From NCBI RefSeq assembly GCF_006364615.1, contig NZ_CP040986.1:1178001-1242000 (forward strand): 64,000 nt of DNA, in the 5' to 3' direction. How positions within the stretch are numbered: the first letter of the stretch is position 1; the number at the start of each line of letters is the position of its first letter. This stretch comes from Candidatus Methylopumilus rimovensis (GTDB lineage: Bacteria > Pseudomonadota > Gammaproteobacteria > Burkholderiales > Methylophilaceae). The notes beneath the pieces are model-generated. The model was not told where the DNA came from, ran no database searches, and worked only from the letters and a program-made list of their open reading frames with translations. The position numbers and the translations under genes are program-made. Below are positions 52,484-61,403 of the stretch, piece by piece.

Positions 52484-54181
52484 ATGAATTTTACTAAATT
52501 AAAAAATAAAACCTTAACCAGTCACCTCATAGTTGCTGGGCTTATTTTAAATTTTGGCATCTCGTATAGTTATGCCGAAGACTTACCCGTGAATAAAGAA
52601 ACGGAAGTGGTTTCAGAAGAGAAAAAAATTAAAGCACGTCTAGCAGAAATTGCAGCAGAGACGCGTGCTGCAGATAGAGAAAAAAATGGCTACTACGTTG
52701 AGAGAAAAAGTTACGGGACAGGTAAGGAAACGGAACCACCAAGATATGTAAAACAGGCCAATAAAACATGGCTAAAAGATTTTGATAGTTTTCTCGATAC
52801 CAATTGGCTGGACTTAGGTTTAGAGCAACGCTTTCGCTATGAATATCGAGAGAACGACTTTAGACGGGGTACGATATCAGGAAGTAGACAAATCGATGAT
52901 AAACGCGGAAGTCAAACTTTAGATGAGCCGTTACTTTTAAGAACGCGCGCATATATAGGCATTAAAAATATTTTAGATCCATTTAGATTTGCATTAGAAA
53001 TTCAAGATTCTCGAACAAATCTTGGAGGGTATGTTAATGAAATTGAAACGCGAGACACAAACGATTTACATATTTTACAAGGTTATCTAGAGCTCAATTT
53101 CAAAGAAACCTTTTTAGGTAAAGATCCATTAGGTAACGATAGACCCATTTGGATAAGAGCTGGTCGTCATGCCTGGGAGGCGGGTGATCGCCGTTTGATT
53201 GCCCGAAATGAGTGGCGAAATACAACCAATAATTTTTATGGGTTGAGAGCCAATATTGGGGATAAAAAAAATGATTGGCAACTTGAGCTCCATGCAGTCA
53301 ATCCAGTCCAAAGATTTAGTAATGCTGATGATAAAACAGATAAATCCCAAGAATTTTATGGGGCTATTTTAAATTACCGTGGTTGGTCGGACATAGTGAC
53401 TTTCGAGCCAAGTTATTTCTTGTTAAAACAAGATGGGGATAAAGTCCGATTCAATGCTAATGGAGTAGCGCAAACTGCTGCTAATAAAATAGATAAAGAG
53501 GTTCACACTGCTCTGCTTCGCGCTTATGGTGTCATCCCAGCAACCCAATTTGACTTCGATGGTGCATATAACAAACAGTGGGGAAAGGTGCAACGTGAAG
53601 TTACTAGAAATAATTTAATCGAGGTCGATCATGACGCCCATGCATACAATATAGAAATAGGATACAACGTTAAACATCCTTGGAAGCCCCGTGTTAGCTC
53701 TTTTTATGGCGTAGCCACTGGTGATCAAAGACTTGAGAATAACGATAGAACCCCCATGGAGCGCTTTGAAAGGCTTTTTGGTTTTGCGCGTCCATGGTCA
53801 AACGACGATTATATTCAGATGGAAAATATTCGTACCAATAAAGTCCGTCTTGAATTTGATCCCAAAATTAGTTTTTTAGACAACGTAAAGGTCGATACTG
53901 GATTTAGTTGGTACCGTCTAGATAGTGCTACCGATCGTTGGAATGCTGGAGGAGATGTAAGAGATGGTTCAGGAAGAAGTGGTACAGATTTAGGTAAAGA
54001 GTACGATTTACGTGTGCGCTTCCCTATTAACCAATACACTTCTCTTAACCTAGGATATGCCTATTTTTGGGGAGGGGACTTCGTAGCCTCGCCAAGTACA
54101 TTCAGGGCAGTCCAAGGGGGGGCAAATCGCAGTTCTGAATCACAATTTTTCTATGCAGAATTAACATTATTAGGTTTTTAA
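52484..54181 (+). CDS. Alginate-export-family outer-membrane porin
   Basis: An outer-membrane protein of 565 residues with a signal peptide (cleavage near SYAED) and a charged, probably helical N-terminal segment (about 35-70). A beta barrel of the alginate-export/AlgE type follows (LEQRFRYEYRENDFRRG, LLRTRAYIGIKNILDPFRFALEIQDSR, IRAGRHAWEAGDRRLIARNEWRNT) and ends in a terminal phenylalanine strand. No alginate synthesis genes are present in the window, so the substrate is open; uptake or export of an acidic polymer or sugar acid are both possible. Confidence 0.8.
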   Translation: MNFTKLKNKTLTSHLIVAGLILNFGISYSYAEDLPVNKETEVVSEEKKIKARLAEIAAETRAADREKNGYYVERKSYGTGKETEPPRYVKQANKTWLKDFDSFLDTNWLDLGLEQRFRYEYRENDFRRGTISGSRQIDDKRGSQTLDEPLLLRTRAYIGIKNILDPFRFALEIQDSRTNLGGYVNEIETRDTNDLHILQGYLELNFKETFLGKDPLGNDRPIWIRAGRHAWEAGDRRLIARNEWRNTTNNFYGLRANIGDKKNDWQLELHAVNPVQRFSNADDKTDKSQEFYGAILNYRGWSDIVTFEPSYFLLKQDGDKVRFNANGVAQTAANKIDKEVHTALLRAYGVIPATQFDFDGAYNKQWGKVQREVTRNNLIEVDHDAHAYNIEIGYNVKHPWKPRVSSFYGVATGDQRLENNDRTPMERFERLFGFARPWSNDDYIQMENIRTNKVRLEFDPKISFLDNVKVDTGFSWYRLDSATDRWNAGGDVRDGSGRSGTDLGKEYDLRVRFPINQYTSLNLGYAYFWGGDFVASPSTFRAVQGGANRSSESQFFYAELTLLGF

Positions 54182-54238
54182 TCATTATTTGTATTAATTG
54201 GCTTATATGCTTAAACGCTGCTATTGATTAGTTAAAGA

Positions 54239-55162
54239 TCATAGACTATCGAGAAGTTTTTTTGGAGTTAGATGCTTAATTAAAGATTCACAATATTTCT
54301 GTTTGATTTTCTTAAACGGTTTTAATAATCCCCCGCCTTTAGTTAAGTATTCTAGCCAACCCTTTTGATGTAGGCGGTTTAAAGTCTCATCAAGCGCAGT
54401 TTTGCTTGGTAGCTTAATACTTTTAGTTGAATTACTCTTTTTCTTAAATAAGATTTTCAAATTACCCTTGTCATCAATTTGAACAACATCAAAAAATTTA
54501 CTTGCTGCACTAATTAAAGTGTACTTACTGTAATAAAAAAGGTGGGCTTTAAAAAAAATATTATGTGGTGATGCGTCTTGCTGAAAAATGTTTGGGACCT
54601 CAATTAGCAGATATCCATCTTTCTTAAGAATGTAAGATAGCTTTTCAATAACTTTTTGGGGATTAGCCATATGCTCAAAAACGTGAAAAAGAGTAATTAT
54701 ATTCACTGTGTCAGCCTTTAATTCATTAAGCGTCAATGTTTTAATATTAACGCCGTACTGATCTCTTGCGAAGCTTGAATAGCCGACATTAGGCTCTATT
54801 CCTTGTGCATCAAACCCGTTTTTAGATGCGAGATATACAAACTCTCCGCCCCCCGCACCTACATCAAGTAGTTTCATATTTGAAATATTTTTAATGTTAT
54901 TTTTTATAAAGCTGATGCGACTTTTAGCTGCTAATCCAGCTCTTCTAATATGTTTTAATTTTGGAGTATAGGTTTTTTTATAGTCTTCTCTATAGTTATG
55001 AGAGTAATAAATTTTCAATACTTCATCATTTGGCAGATTTTCTTGCTGAACTAAAGAACAATTTAAACAAATTGCTATTTTTAAATGTTCAAAACTTTTC
55101 GCATCTCTTTTATTTAGAACTTTATTTTTGTTTGAACCGCACAAGCCACAATTAAATTTCAT
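54239..55162 (-). CDS. SAM-dependent methyltransferase with N-terminal zinc-binding motif
   Basis: A protein of 307 residues. Two CxxC pairs (CGLC at 5-8 and CLNC, about 32-35) form a probable zinc knuckle, followed by a class I methyltransferase fold with motif I LLDVGAGGGEF (about 98-108), the acidic end of strand 2 in GIEPNVG, and LFHVFEHMANP (about 157-167). This layout resembles enzymes that modify nucleotide sugars or cell-surface glycans. It stands alone between the porin (converging) and mscS genes. The substrate is unknown. Confidence 0.78.
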   Translation of the reverse strand: MKFNCGLCGSNKNKVLNKRDAKSFEHLKIAICLNCSLVQQENLPNDEVLKIYYSHNYREDYKKTYTPKLKHIRRAGLAAKSRISFIKNNIKNISNMKLLDVGAGGGEFVYLASKNGFDAQGIEPNVGYSSFARDQYGVNIKTLTLNELKADTVNIITLFHVFEHMANPQKVIEKLSYILKKDGYLLIEVPNIFQQDASPHNIFFKAHLFYYSKYTLISAASKFFDVVQIDDKGNLKILFKKKSNSTKSIKLPSKTALDETLNRLHQKGWLEYLTKGGGLLKPFKKIKQKYCESLIKHLTPKKLLDSL

Positions 55163-55289
55163 TTAAATTTTCCAATTAATATTTAAATTTATGGGATTTA
55201 AATTTTTAGCCCAATAAAAAATATCCTATCATCGAATCAAGAAATGCTAAAGCTATCTATATGCTATAAATCTAATTTAAAAGTGCTAT

Positions 55290-56144
55290 CTACTTTGATC
55301 GGTGAACAACAACTTGAGCATAAGGTGGTTTTATTTTCGCCTTTTGAAATGCTATTTTCATTAAGCGCAAATATTCACGTTTAATGTTTGCGTGTTCCAT
55401 AGCTTGTGTCTTAATTCTTGCTTTAATAACCAGATTAGACTCACTCAGACGGTCTATACCAGAAATCTCAATATCAGACAGCACTTTGGTTTTATAAGTG
55501 AAAGATTTTCTTAGCTTTTGACTTATCTCTTGCATGAGCTTGGTTGCTTTATCAAGGTTAACTTCATAACCTAAAGTAATGTCAAATGTTGCATATGAAA
55601 AATCACGCCCCATATTAGTGACAATACGAATTTGTCCATTAGGAACATAGTGAACAAAGCCGTCGTAATCTCTAAGCCTTACATAACGAAGTGTAATTTC
55701 TTCAACTGTGCCCTCATATCCTTCGATCTTGACAGTGTCGCCTTGTCTTATTTGATCCTCGATCAGAATAAATAAACCGCCTACATAATCTTTAACTAAA
55801 GATTGCGCACCAAATCCAATCGCTACACCGACAATGCCTGCAGCACCTAAAATGGGAGCAATATTAATCTTCAATTCACTTAAGATCAGCATAAAAGCGA
55901 TTAAGTAAATAGTAACGGATGCGATATATCTAAACACTCGACCTAAAGTATTTACCCTTGTTTCAGCATCTCGTCCTGAGGACTTTTTAGCGATTTCGTA
56001 ACTAAATAAGTTAATAGTGCGGCGAAGAAGATTAGTTAGAATAAGAGCGATCGCAATAATGGCAGTGATCTTAAATAATGTAGACATAGAAGTGCCTAGG
56101 CGATATGCAAGTGTTTCTATACTATCTAAAAAGTGTAAATTCAT
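55290..56144 (-). CDS. mscS: Small-conductance mechanosensitive channel (MscS family)
   Basis: A channel protein of 284 residues, about the size of E. coli MscS (286). Three N-terminal helices (about 22-40, 66-84, 89-112) include the pore helix with the Gly/Ala pattern ILGAAGIVGVAIGFGAQSLVKDYVGGLFIL. The beta domain (EDQIRQGDTVKIEGYEGTVEEITLR) and mixed C-terminal domain follow. It releases solutes on hypo-osmotic shock. Confidence 0.93.
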   Translation of the reverse strand: MNLHFLDSIETLAYRLGTSMSTLFKITAIIAIALILTNLLRRTINLFSYEIAKKSSGRDAETRVNTLGRVFRYIASVTIYLIAFMLILSELKINIAPILGAAGIVGVAIGFGAQSLVKDYVGGLFILIEDQIRQGDTVKIEGYEGTVEEITLRYVRLRDYDGFVHYVPNGQIRIVTNMGRDFSYATFDITLGYEVNLDKATKLMQEISQKLRKSFTYKTKVLSDIEISGIDRLSESNLVIKARIKTQAMEHANIKREYLRLMKIAFQKAKIKPPYAQVVVHRSK

Positions 56145-56398
56145 TCAGTTATTATAAATAACTTTATTGACCTAATTATCTATTTTGTAATGAATATTCA
56201 TGAGCTCTACATTTAAATGAAGATGAATACCATCATGAGGCGATACCCAATCATTACTATGATTTTTTGAATATAAATTTTTGGAATAACTGTTAAATAC
56301 ATGACGTCTAGATAGAAGACACTGAATTTTTAAATATTATTTAAAAAGACATTCAAAGTTCGGGTAGTAAGTTAAAAAAGTTTTGACGGTTAAAATAA

Positions 56399-57409
56399 TT
56401 AAATGTCTGGAAATTCGAAATGATCTTCTTTAAAAACATCTAAACAGGCATCCACAACTCGATCATCATATAAGATTCCTCTGTTCATTGTTATCTCTTC
56501 TAGCGCAGCTTCAATGCCTTTGCTTTTTCGATAAGGCCTATCCGATGAAATAGCTTCAACAGTATCTGCTACTGCAATGATTCTTGCTTCCTCACAAATA
56601 GAATCGCCTTTTAATCCATTTGGATAACCACTTCCATCTACTCGCTCATGATGTTCTAAAATAATCTGAGCTAAGTTCCATGGAAAATTCATATTCTTTA
56701 AAATATCGTATCCTGTTTGAACATGATTTCTCAACATTGCCAACTCAAAACTGGATAATTTGCTTGGCTTTGTAAGAATTTCGGCAGGGACAGCAATTTT
56801 ACCGATATCATGAATAAGCGCTGAAAGTTCAATGCCCTCAATAGTATGCAGAGGCAAATTGAGCTTAGCAGCAATTGCAGATGCTAAGTTAGCCACTCTT
56901 TTCTGATGACCTGCAGTATAAGAATCTCTAGCTACAATTACATTCGCTAAAGTCTCAATCATTTGGTGTAATGAAACTGACATTAAGTGCTGGAATTTTA
57001 AATTCTCTTCTTCAAGCTTCTTTCTTTCAGTGATGTCACGAATATTACATTGAATAACTTTATGGCCGCCCACATGGTAAGCATTACTTACAAATTCAAC
57101 TTCTCGAATATCGCCATTTTTATGGCGCAAAGGTAAATTCTCGTAGCGTACATAACCTTTTTCTTGAATTGTTGTAAAAGCTTTCAATGCAAGGGTTTTA
57201 TCTATCATGAAACCAATTTCCCATAGCTCTTGATCAATCAATTCTTCGCGCGAATAGCCTAAAAGATTAGTAATAAAAGGATTGGCGTCTTTAATGTACC
57301 CGGAATCAAAATCTATAATTAATATGCCATCTTGCGCTGTTTCAAATAAACGTCTGTAGCGTAATTCAGATTCAGCAACGTTTGATTCGTTATTTTTGTC
57401 TTGCGTCAT
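56399..57409 (-). CDS. PAS-HD-GYP cyclic-di-GMP phosphodiesterase
   Basis: A soluble signalling enzyme of 336 residues. A PAS domain (about 14-130) is followed by a short coiled coil and an HD-GYP domain. The metal-binding HD is His200-Asp201 (LIHDIGKIAVP), with HHERVDGSGYP (253-263) carrying the GYP motif. HD-GYP enzymes degrade c-di-GMP. It is the third gene of the operon glycosyltransferase-outer membrane barrel-HD-GYP, 12 bases after the barrel gene, opposite a diguanylate cyclase gene, so it probably tunes polysaccharide production. Confidence 0.93.
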   Translation of the reverse strand: MTQDKNNESNVAESELRYRRLFETAQDGILIIDFDSGYIKDANPFITNLLGYSREELIDQELWEIGFMIDKTLALKAFTTIQEKGYVRYENLPLRHKNGDIREVEFVSNAYHVGGHKVIQCNIRDITERKKLEEENLKFQHLMSVSLHQMIETLANVIVARDSYTAGHQKRVANLASAIAAKLNLPLHTIEGIELSALIHDIGKIAVPAEILTKPSKLSSFELAMLRNHVQTGYDILKNMNFPWNLAQIILEHHERVDGSGYPNGLKGDSICEEARIIAVADTVEAISSDRPYRKSKGIEAALEEITMNRGILYDDRVVDACLDVFKEDHFEFPDI

Positions 57410-57421
57410 AAATTCTCAGAA

Positions 57422-58339
57422 TTAAAAGTTAAAAATTAAATTAGCCTGAATGTATTGATATCTATAATCGGGTCCATTAAAACCAGCACTTTCGTTATAG
57501 CCAGCTTTCGAATTTAGATAAAAACGATTAACTAAAGGACTTGTCACTTCAGCTTCTATGAGCATCGTATCTATCATTTTATCCCCATTGATCTTCTGTT
57601 TACCCATACCTACAAGAGATGAAAACATCCATCCTTCTATACGTTTTCTATAGCCTACTGCTAGCATATCTTCAAAGTATTGATCTGGATTAAAGTAATT
57701 ACCTTTAGGATCATCGCTATTGGTAAATCGTCTATGACGCAGCTGTAAATTAATGCCATATTCGGGGAGTATGTCATAAATTAATCTGGCTCTTACGTGA
57801 TTTCTAGTATTGTCATCAGAGAACTGATGTTGGGCTATTAATCCTATGAGAGTAAATCGATTTAAGAACTCTTGCTGGATTGAAGCCCCATAGTAATTGT
57901 AGTAAATTCCTCCATTTAAGGAGTTGACTGTTTCTACGTAGTCGCGATTAAAGAAAACTTCTGATGCTGTAGTTTCACCTAATTTAATACCGTAATTAAT
58001 ATCTGCGGTGGCTAGGTTATGGTGATCTAAGTTCTTGACGCCCAGGTTGACTGAATAGCCTATGTAATCTTTTTTATTGATGGATTTATTTATGTAATTA
58101 ACTTGTGTAGAGGATTTTGACCAATCATTACTTGAGTAAGAAAAATCAGAAACCTGAACTCCTTGATAATGCAACGCATCATTATATAAAGGTAACGCGC
58201 CCAAGGTGATCTTCTTTACATTGAAGTTTTCACTATCATGTGAAATTAAGAAGCTTGGTATTTCAATAGCTTTGTAACTTTTTGTCTCATCAGCAAAAAG
58301 ATAAAGAGGTAGGCAAAGTAATAATAAAAATAATCTCAC
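57422..58339 (-). CDS. Outer-membrane beta-barrel protein, PgaA C-terminal-like
   Basis: A predicted exported barrel protein of 305 residues. A GTG start at 58339 is chosen: it overlaps the glycosyltransferase stop (GTGA) and has GGGGA five bases upstream, whereas a TTG at 58351 would put charged residues before the signal peptide. The signal sequence (LFLLLLCLPLYLFADE) is followed by about 14 alternating strands and a C-terminal Phe (ANLIFNF). Size and linkage to a PgaC-type synthase suggest a polysaccharide secretin pore like the barrel of PgaA, without its TPR domain. Confidence 0.7.
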   Translation of the reverse strand: MRLFLLLLCLPLYLFADETKSYKAIEIPSFLISHDSENFNVKKITLGALPLYNDALHYQGVQVSDFSYSSNDWSKSSTQVNYINKSINKKDYIGYSVNLGVKNLDHHNLATADINYGIKLGETTASEVFFNRDYVETVNSLNGGIYYNYYGASIQQEFLNRFTLIGLIAQHQFSDDNTRNHVRARLIYDILPEYGINLQLRHRRFTNSDDPKGNYFNPDQYFEDMLAVGYRKRIEGWMFSSLVGMGKQKINGDKMIDTMLIEAEVTSPLVNRFYLNSKAGYNESAGFNGPDYRYQYIQANLIFNF

Positions 58340-59655
58340 TTCGTTCCCCAAGTTTTTTTAAGGCCAAAAATTTGATATAGATATCCTGCAACTGCTGCGG
58401 GCTGAAGAATGAGATTGTATGGAAATATATAAATAAAAAATCCTAAGATATTTCGTCTTACTATTAATTTTTGAAGATTAAACATCTTTCCTTCAATGTG
58501 ATACATCACCCAATTAACAAATAAGGCTATTGGAAAAAGACTTAGAGTCATAGGACCTACAATCCAAAAATGGCCTAAACATGCAGCAATGAGTCCTGGA
58601 ATAAAGCCAAATGTAAAAGCAAAATCCATAAATGGAAAAAGCAGATCCCACCAAATGAAAAAAGAATGCAATTTTTTTTTGAATAAAATTTTAGGGTGAT
58701 ATTGAAAAGCTTCAAACATACCTCGCGCCCATCTCTGTCTTTGTTTTATGAAGCTTAGAAGTGTATTTGGCGCTTCTGTAAAAACAATTCCGTCTTCGCA
58801 ATAACCTACCCTGTAGCTTTTTTCTAACAATGCCCATGTCAATACAATATCTTCACCAATAGTGTCGGGCCAGCCATTAATTTCTTGCAGTGCTTTCTTG
58901 TTATAAAGAGAAAAGGCCCCCTGAGCAACTAGCGTCCCTTGGTATAAGGACTGAACTCTCTTGACTGTTGCAATCCCATGAAAATAATCCCATTCTTGCG
59001 ATTGAGTAATCCAATTATCACGGGAATTTCTAACCATTACTGTGCCAGCGACAGCTCTTGTATGAACTGGGTTACTTTTATATCTCTCCACTATCCTTGA
59101 TAAAGCTTCTTTAAATAAAAATGAATCGCCATCTAACGTTACGATGAGACTGTATTTAGATATTTTTAAACCCTGATTAAGACATAGTGCTTTACCTTGA
59201 TTCTTTTTGACATGCACTACCTTCAGCCAAGAAAACTTTCTAGACAGTTTTCTTAAAATGGGCAGTGTTTGATCGGTTGACCCATCATTAATGGCTATTA
59301 CTTCTAATGGTCCAGGATAACGTTGTTTATAGATACTCAGAATAGTGGCTTGAATGCTTTTTTCTTCGTTATAACAAGCTACTAGAATTGATAACCCAGG
59401 ATATCTCTTTAAATGAATCCTGTCTGGTCTTCTATCAAGCATTAAGCTTGAGAACATAAATGCATTGATGAATCCAGGAACGATTGCAATGAATAAAATG
59501 AAATAACCAGCTAATACACCTCCTATGAGGCTTGATAAATCATCAAACCAAAATCTAGCAACCCATAAAGAAAAAGTGGCCCATAAAACAGCAACCGCAA
59601 TGGAAATTAAAAATTTTTGATTAACTGAAACGTAATGATTTCTGTAATTTTGCAT
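58336..59655 (-). CDS. Membrane glycosyltransferase family 2 (PgaC/poly-GlcNAc-synthase type)
   Basis: A processive family 2 glycosyltransferase of 439 residues. Two N-terminal helices (about 13-33, 43-72), the catalytic domain (about 85-315) and three to four C-terminal helices match PgaC/hyaluronan synthase-like enzymes. Motifs are complete: ILVACYNEE, NDGSTD (123-128), LDGDS (174-178), GED (267-269) and QRQRW (305-309). It should polymerise and export a beta-linked glycan. It is first in the operon with the barrel and HD-GYP genes; PgaB (deacetylase) and PgaD are absent. Confidence 0.88.
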   Translation of the reverse strand: MQNYRNHYVSVNQKFLISIAVAVLWATFSLWVARFWFDDLSSLIGGVLAGYFILFIAIVPGFINAFMFSSLMLDRRPDRIHLKRYPGLSILVACYNEEKSIQATILSIYKQRYPGPLEVIAINDGSTDQTLPILRKLSRKFSWLKVVHVKKNQGKALCLNQGLKISKYSLIVTLDGDSFLFKEALSRIVERYKSNPVHTRAVAGTVMVRNSRDNWITQSQEWDYFHGIATVKRVQSLYQGTLVAQGAFSLYNKKALQEINGWPDTIGEDIVLTWALLEKSYRVGYCEDGIVFTEAPNTLLSFIKQRQRWARGMFEAFQYHPKILFKKKLHSFFIWWDLLFPFMDFAFTFGFIPGLIAACLGHFWIVGPMTLSLFPIALFVNWVMYHIEGKMFNLQKLIVRRNILGFFIYIFPYNLILQPAAVAGYLYQIFGLKKTWGTK

Positions 59656-59844
59656 GCGACTCTCTCAAAAATGAAGAATAAGCTACTAACCAAATAACTT
59701 ATTTATAGATGCCACAAGATACTGACAGAATATAAAGTTTGATAACTATAGTTTACAGATGGTATTATGCCGCAATATGCGTTATCTGCATACGCTTTAA
59801 TGCTGCGATTGCATTACACACCTTAGGTTTGATTTCTCTAAAAT

Positions 59845-60675
59845 ATGTTCTTCATTTCGATCGCGTGCTACTTAATAGCTTTAATAATTCAGTTTGTAAG
59901 CGCGCTCATAAGTGTTTTTCTTTTTAAGCATTTAAATAAGTATCAGTTCGGTTGGGCCTGCTTATCAACTGCATTATTTATTATGATTTACACAAAAATT
60001 ACACCTCTAATCATGATTTTTGATTCAAAAGAAGTAATCATGTCTGATGCTATCGCTTCACTTGTAATTTCACTTTTTATTCTATTAGCTACGCTGGGTC
60101 TAAAAAATATCGTCATAGATCTAGAGCGAAAAAATAATCAATTAAAAAAAGAAGCAAAGATTGATTTTCTAACAGGTGCATATAGCCGAGAAGAAGCATA
60201 CTTAAGAGGTAAAAGTGATATATCTCGATCATTAAGAAATAAAAAACCTGTTGGTTTTATCATGATAGATCTAGATTATTTCAAAAAAGTAAATGATCGA
60301 TATGGTCATTTAGCAGGAAATGTAATATTGAAAAAACTATCTAGTCTTTGTAAACATGAGATTAGAAATGTAGATACCTTTTCTCGCTTTGGGGGAGAAG
60401 AATTTTTAGTAATACTTCCTAATATTGATAATATATTTTTAAATGAAGTTGCAGAAAGACTTAGAAGAAAAATTGAAAAGTATAATTTCAATTATTTGCA
60501 TAAAAAAATTAATATAAATATAAGTGCGGGTGTTTCTTATTACGATCCAAATAAAGATAGAAGCGCTAATCCCAATTCTATTTTCTTAAAATATGTCAAA
60601 CGTGCTGATGAAGCAATGTATATTGCTAAAAATAAAGGTCGTAACAGAGTTATTCAATGGGCGGCTAATATTTAA
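59845..60675 (+). CDS. Membrane-anchored diguanylate cyclase (GGDEF)
   Basis: A protein of 276 residues with three N-terminal membrane helices (about 4-28, 36-60, 67-90), a short coiled coil and a GGDEF domain. The active site reads GGEEF (183-187), an accepted active variant. The inhibitory site RxxD (Arg174-Asp177) lies exactly five residues upstream, so product feedback is likely. It synthesises c-di-GMP at the membrane. Divergent from the glycosyltransferase operon (189-base spacer), which encodes the opposing HD-GYP enzyme. Confidence 0.93.
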   Translation: MFFISIACYLIALIIQFVSALISVFLFKHLNKYQFGWACLSTALFIMIYTKITPLIMIFDSKEVIMSDAIASLVISLFILLATLGLKNIVIDLERKNNQLKKEAKIDFLTGAYSREEAYLRGKSDISRSLRNKKPVGFIMIDLDYFKKVNDRYGHLAGNVILKKLSSLCKHEIRNVDTFSRFGGEEFLVILPNIDNIFLNEVAERLRRKIEKYNFNYLHKKININISAGVSYYDPNKDRSANPNSIFLKYVKRADEAMYIAKNKGRNRVIQWAANI

Positions 60676-60750
60676 AATCTCCCCCTTCACAGAATTAGAG
60701 GCTGATATTAGCTAAATTCAGGGCTAAAACTCGGTAAAAGTCAGCATTTT

Positions 60751-60794
60751 TGCTATAATTCCGCTTCTTCACGGTTTTTATCGTGAGATTTTAT
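60751..60794 (+). promoter_or_regulatory. Extended -10 promoter and hairpin leader of dgkA (copy B of a repeated module)
   Basis: TGCTATAAT (60751-60759) is followed ten bases later by the hairpin CACGGT-TTTT-ATCGTG (60770-60785, one G-T wobble) and AGATTTTAT. Copy A upstream of the ABC exporter has the same promoter core, spacing, hairpin ends and trailing sequence but different loop bases. The dgkA ATG is 54 bases downstream of the hairpin. Confidence 0.65.
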
Positions 60795-60838
60795 AATCAG
60801 GTAACTCAGTCACTAAAGCAGCGGATTGGTGGAAAAAA

Positions 60839-61192
60839 ATGAAAAATAAAAACCTATTAGATGCTTTTAAAAATTCTAAAAATGGACTACATGAGTTATT
60901 TACAGAAAAAGCAGCAAAAAGAGAGGCTTGGTTAGTTCTTTTATCAATAATTACAGTTTATCTTTACCCTAATTTTTACAGCATACTGCTATTTGTAATA
61001 TCAATTTTACTATTATCATTTGAAGCAATTAATACATCAATTGAAAAACTATGCGATCACATAACGCCGACCGTTAATAATGAAATAAAAAAAATTAAAG
61101 ATTTAGCGGCAGGGGCAATTCTTTTATTAGTAATGCTGTATCTAATAATTTTTCTATTGGTTATTGGAAAGTATTTGCACCTAGAAGCCTAG
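60839..61192 (+). CDS. dgkA: Diacylglycerol kinase
   Basis: An inner-membrane lipid kinase of 117 residues with three helices (about 32-46, 48-64, 88-112). The catalytic and lipid-binding motif FEAINTSIEKLCDHITP (about 61-77) includes the essential Glu of the family, and KIKDLAAGAILLLV follows. It rephosphorylates diacylglycerol to phosphatidic acid. The converging eptA product releases diacylglycerol from phosphatidylethanolamine, so the pair forms a recycling loop. Confidence 0.93.
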   Translation: MKNKNLLDAFKNSKNGLHELFTEKAAKREAWLVLLSIITVYLYPNFYSILLFVISILLLSFEAINTSIEKLCDHITPTVNNEIKKIKDLAAGAILLLVMLYLIIFLLVIGKYLHLEA

Positions 61193-61351
61193 TAGTTTAT
61201 TAATTAAAGTAAAAATACTACTTATCAAATACTATTTCTAGAAGATACCTTTCTTCATAATTTTTGTCATGAAGTTATCGATATCCTATAAATTAATCTG
61301 ACTTCGCTATTGTTTAGTTTTAAGTGTCAAAGGTTTTAATGCTTGAATTAA

Positions 61352-61381
61352 AAATTGTTTGCTCAAAAAAATCAACAATTT
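61352..61381. terminator. Possible bidirectional terminator between dgkA and eptA
   Basis: An 8-base inverted repeat AAATTGTT-N14-AACAATTT flanked by short A and T runs lies before the end of eptA in the 211-base space between converging genes. The stem is AT-rich and the loop long, so it would be weak. Nothing else was seen in the spacer. Confidence 0.35.
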
Positions 61382-61403
61382 CATTTTTATATAACATCTA
61401 TAT

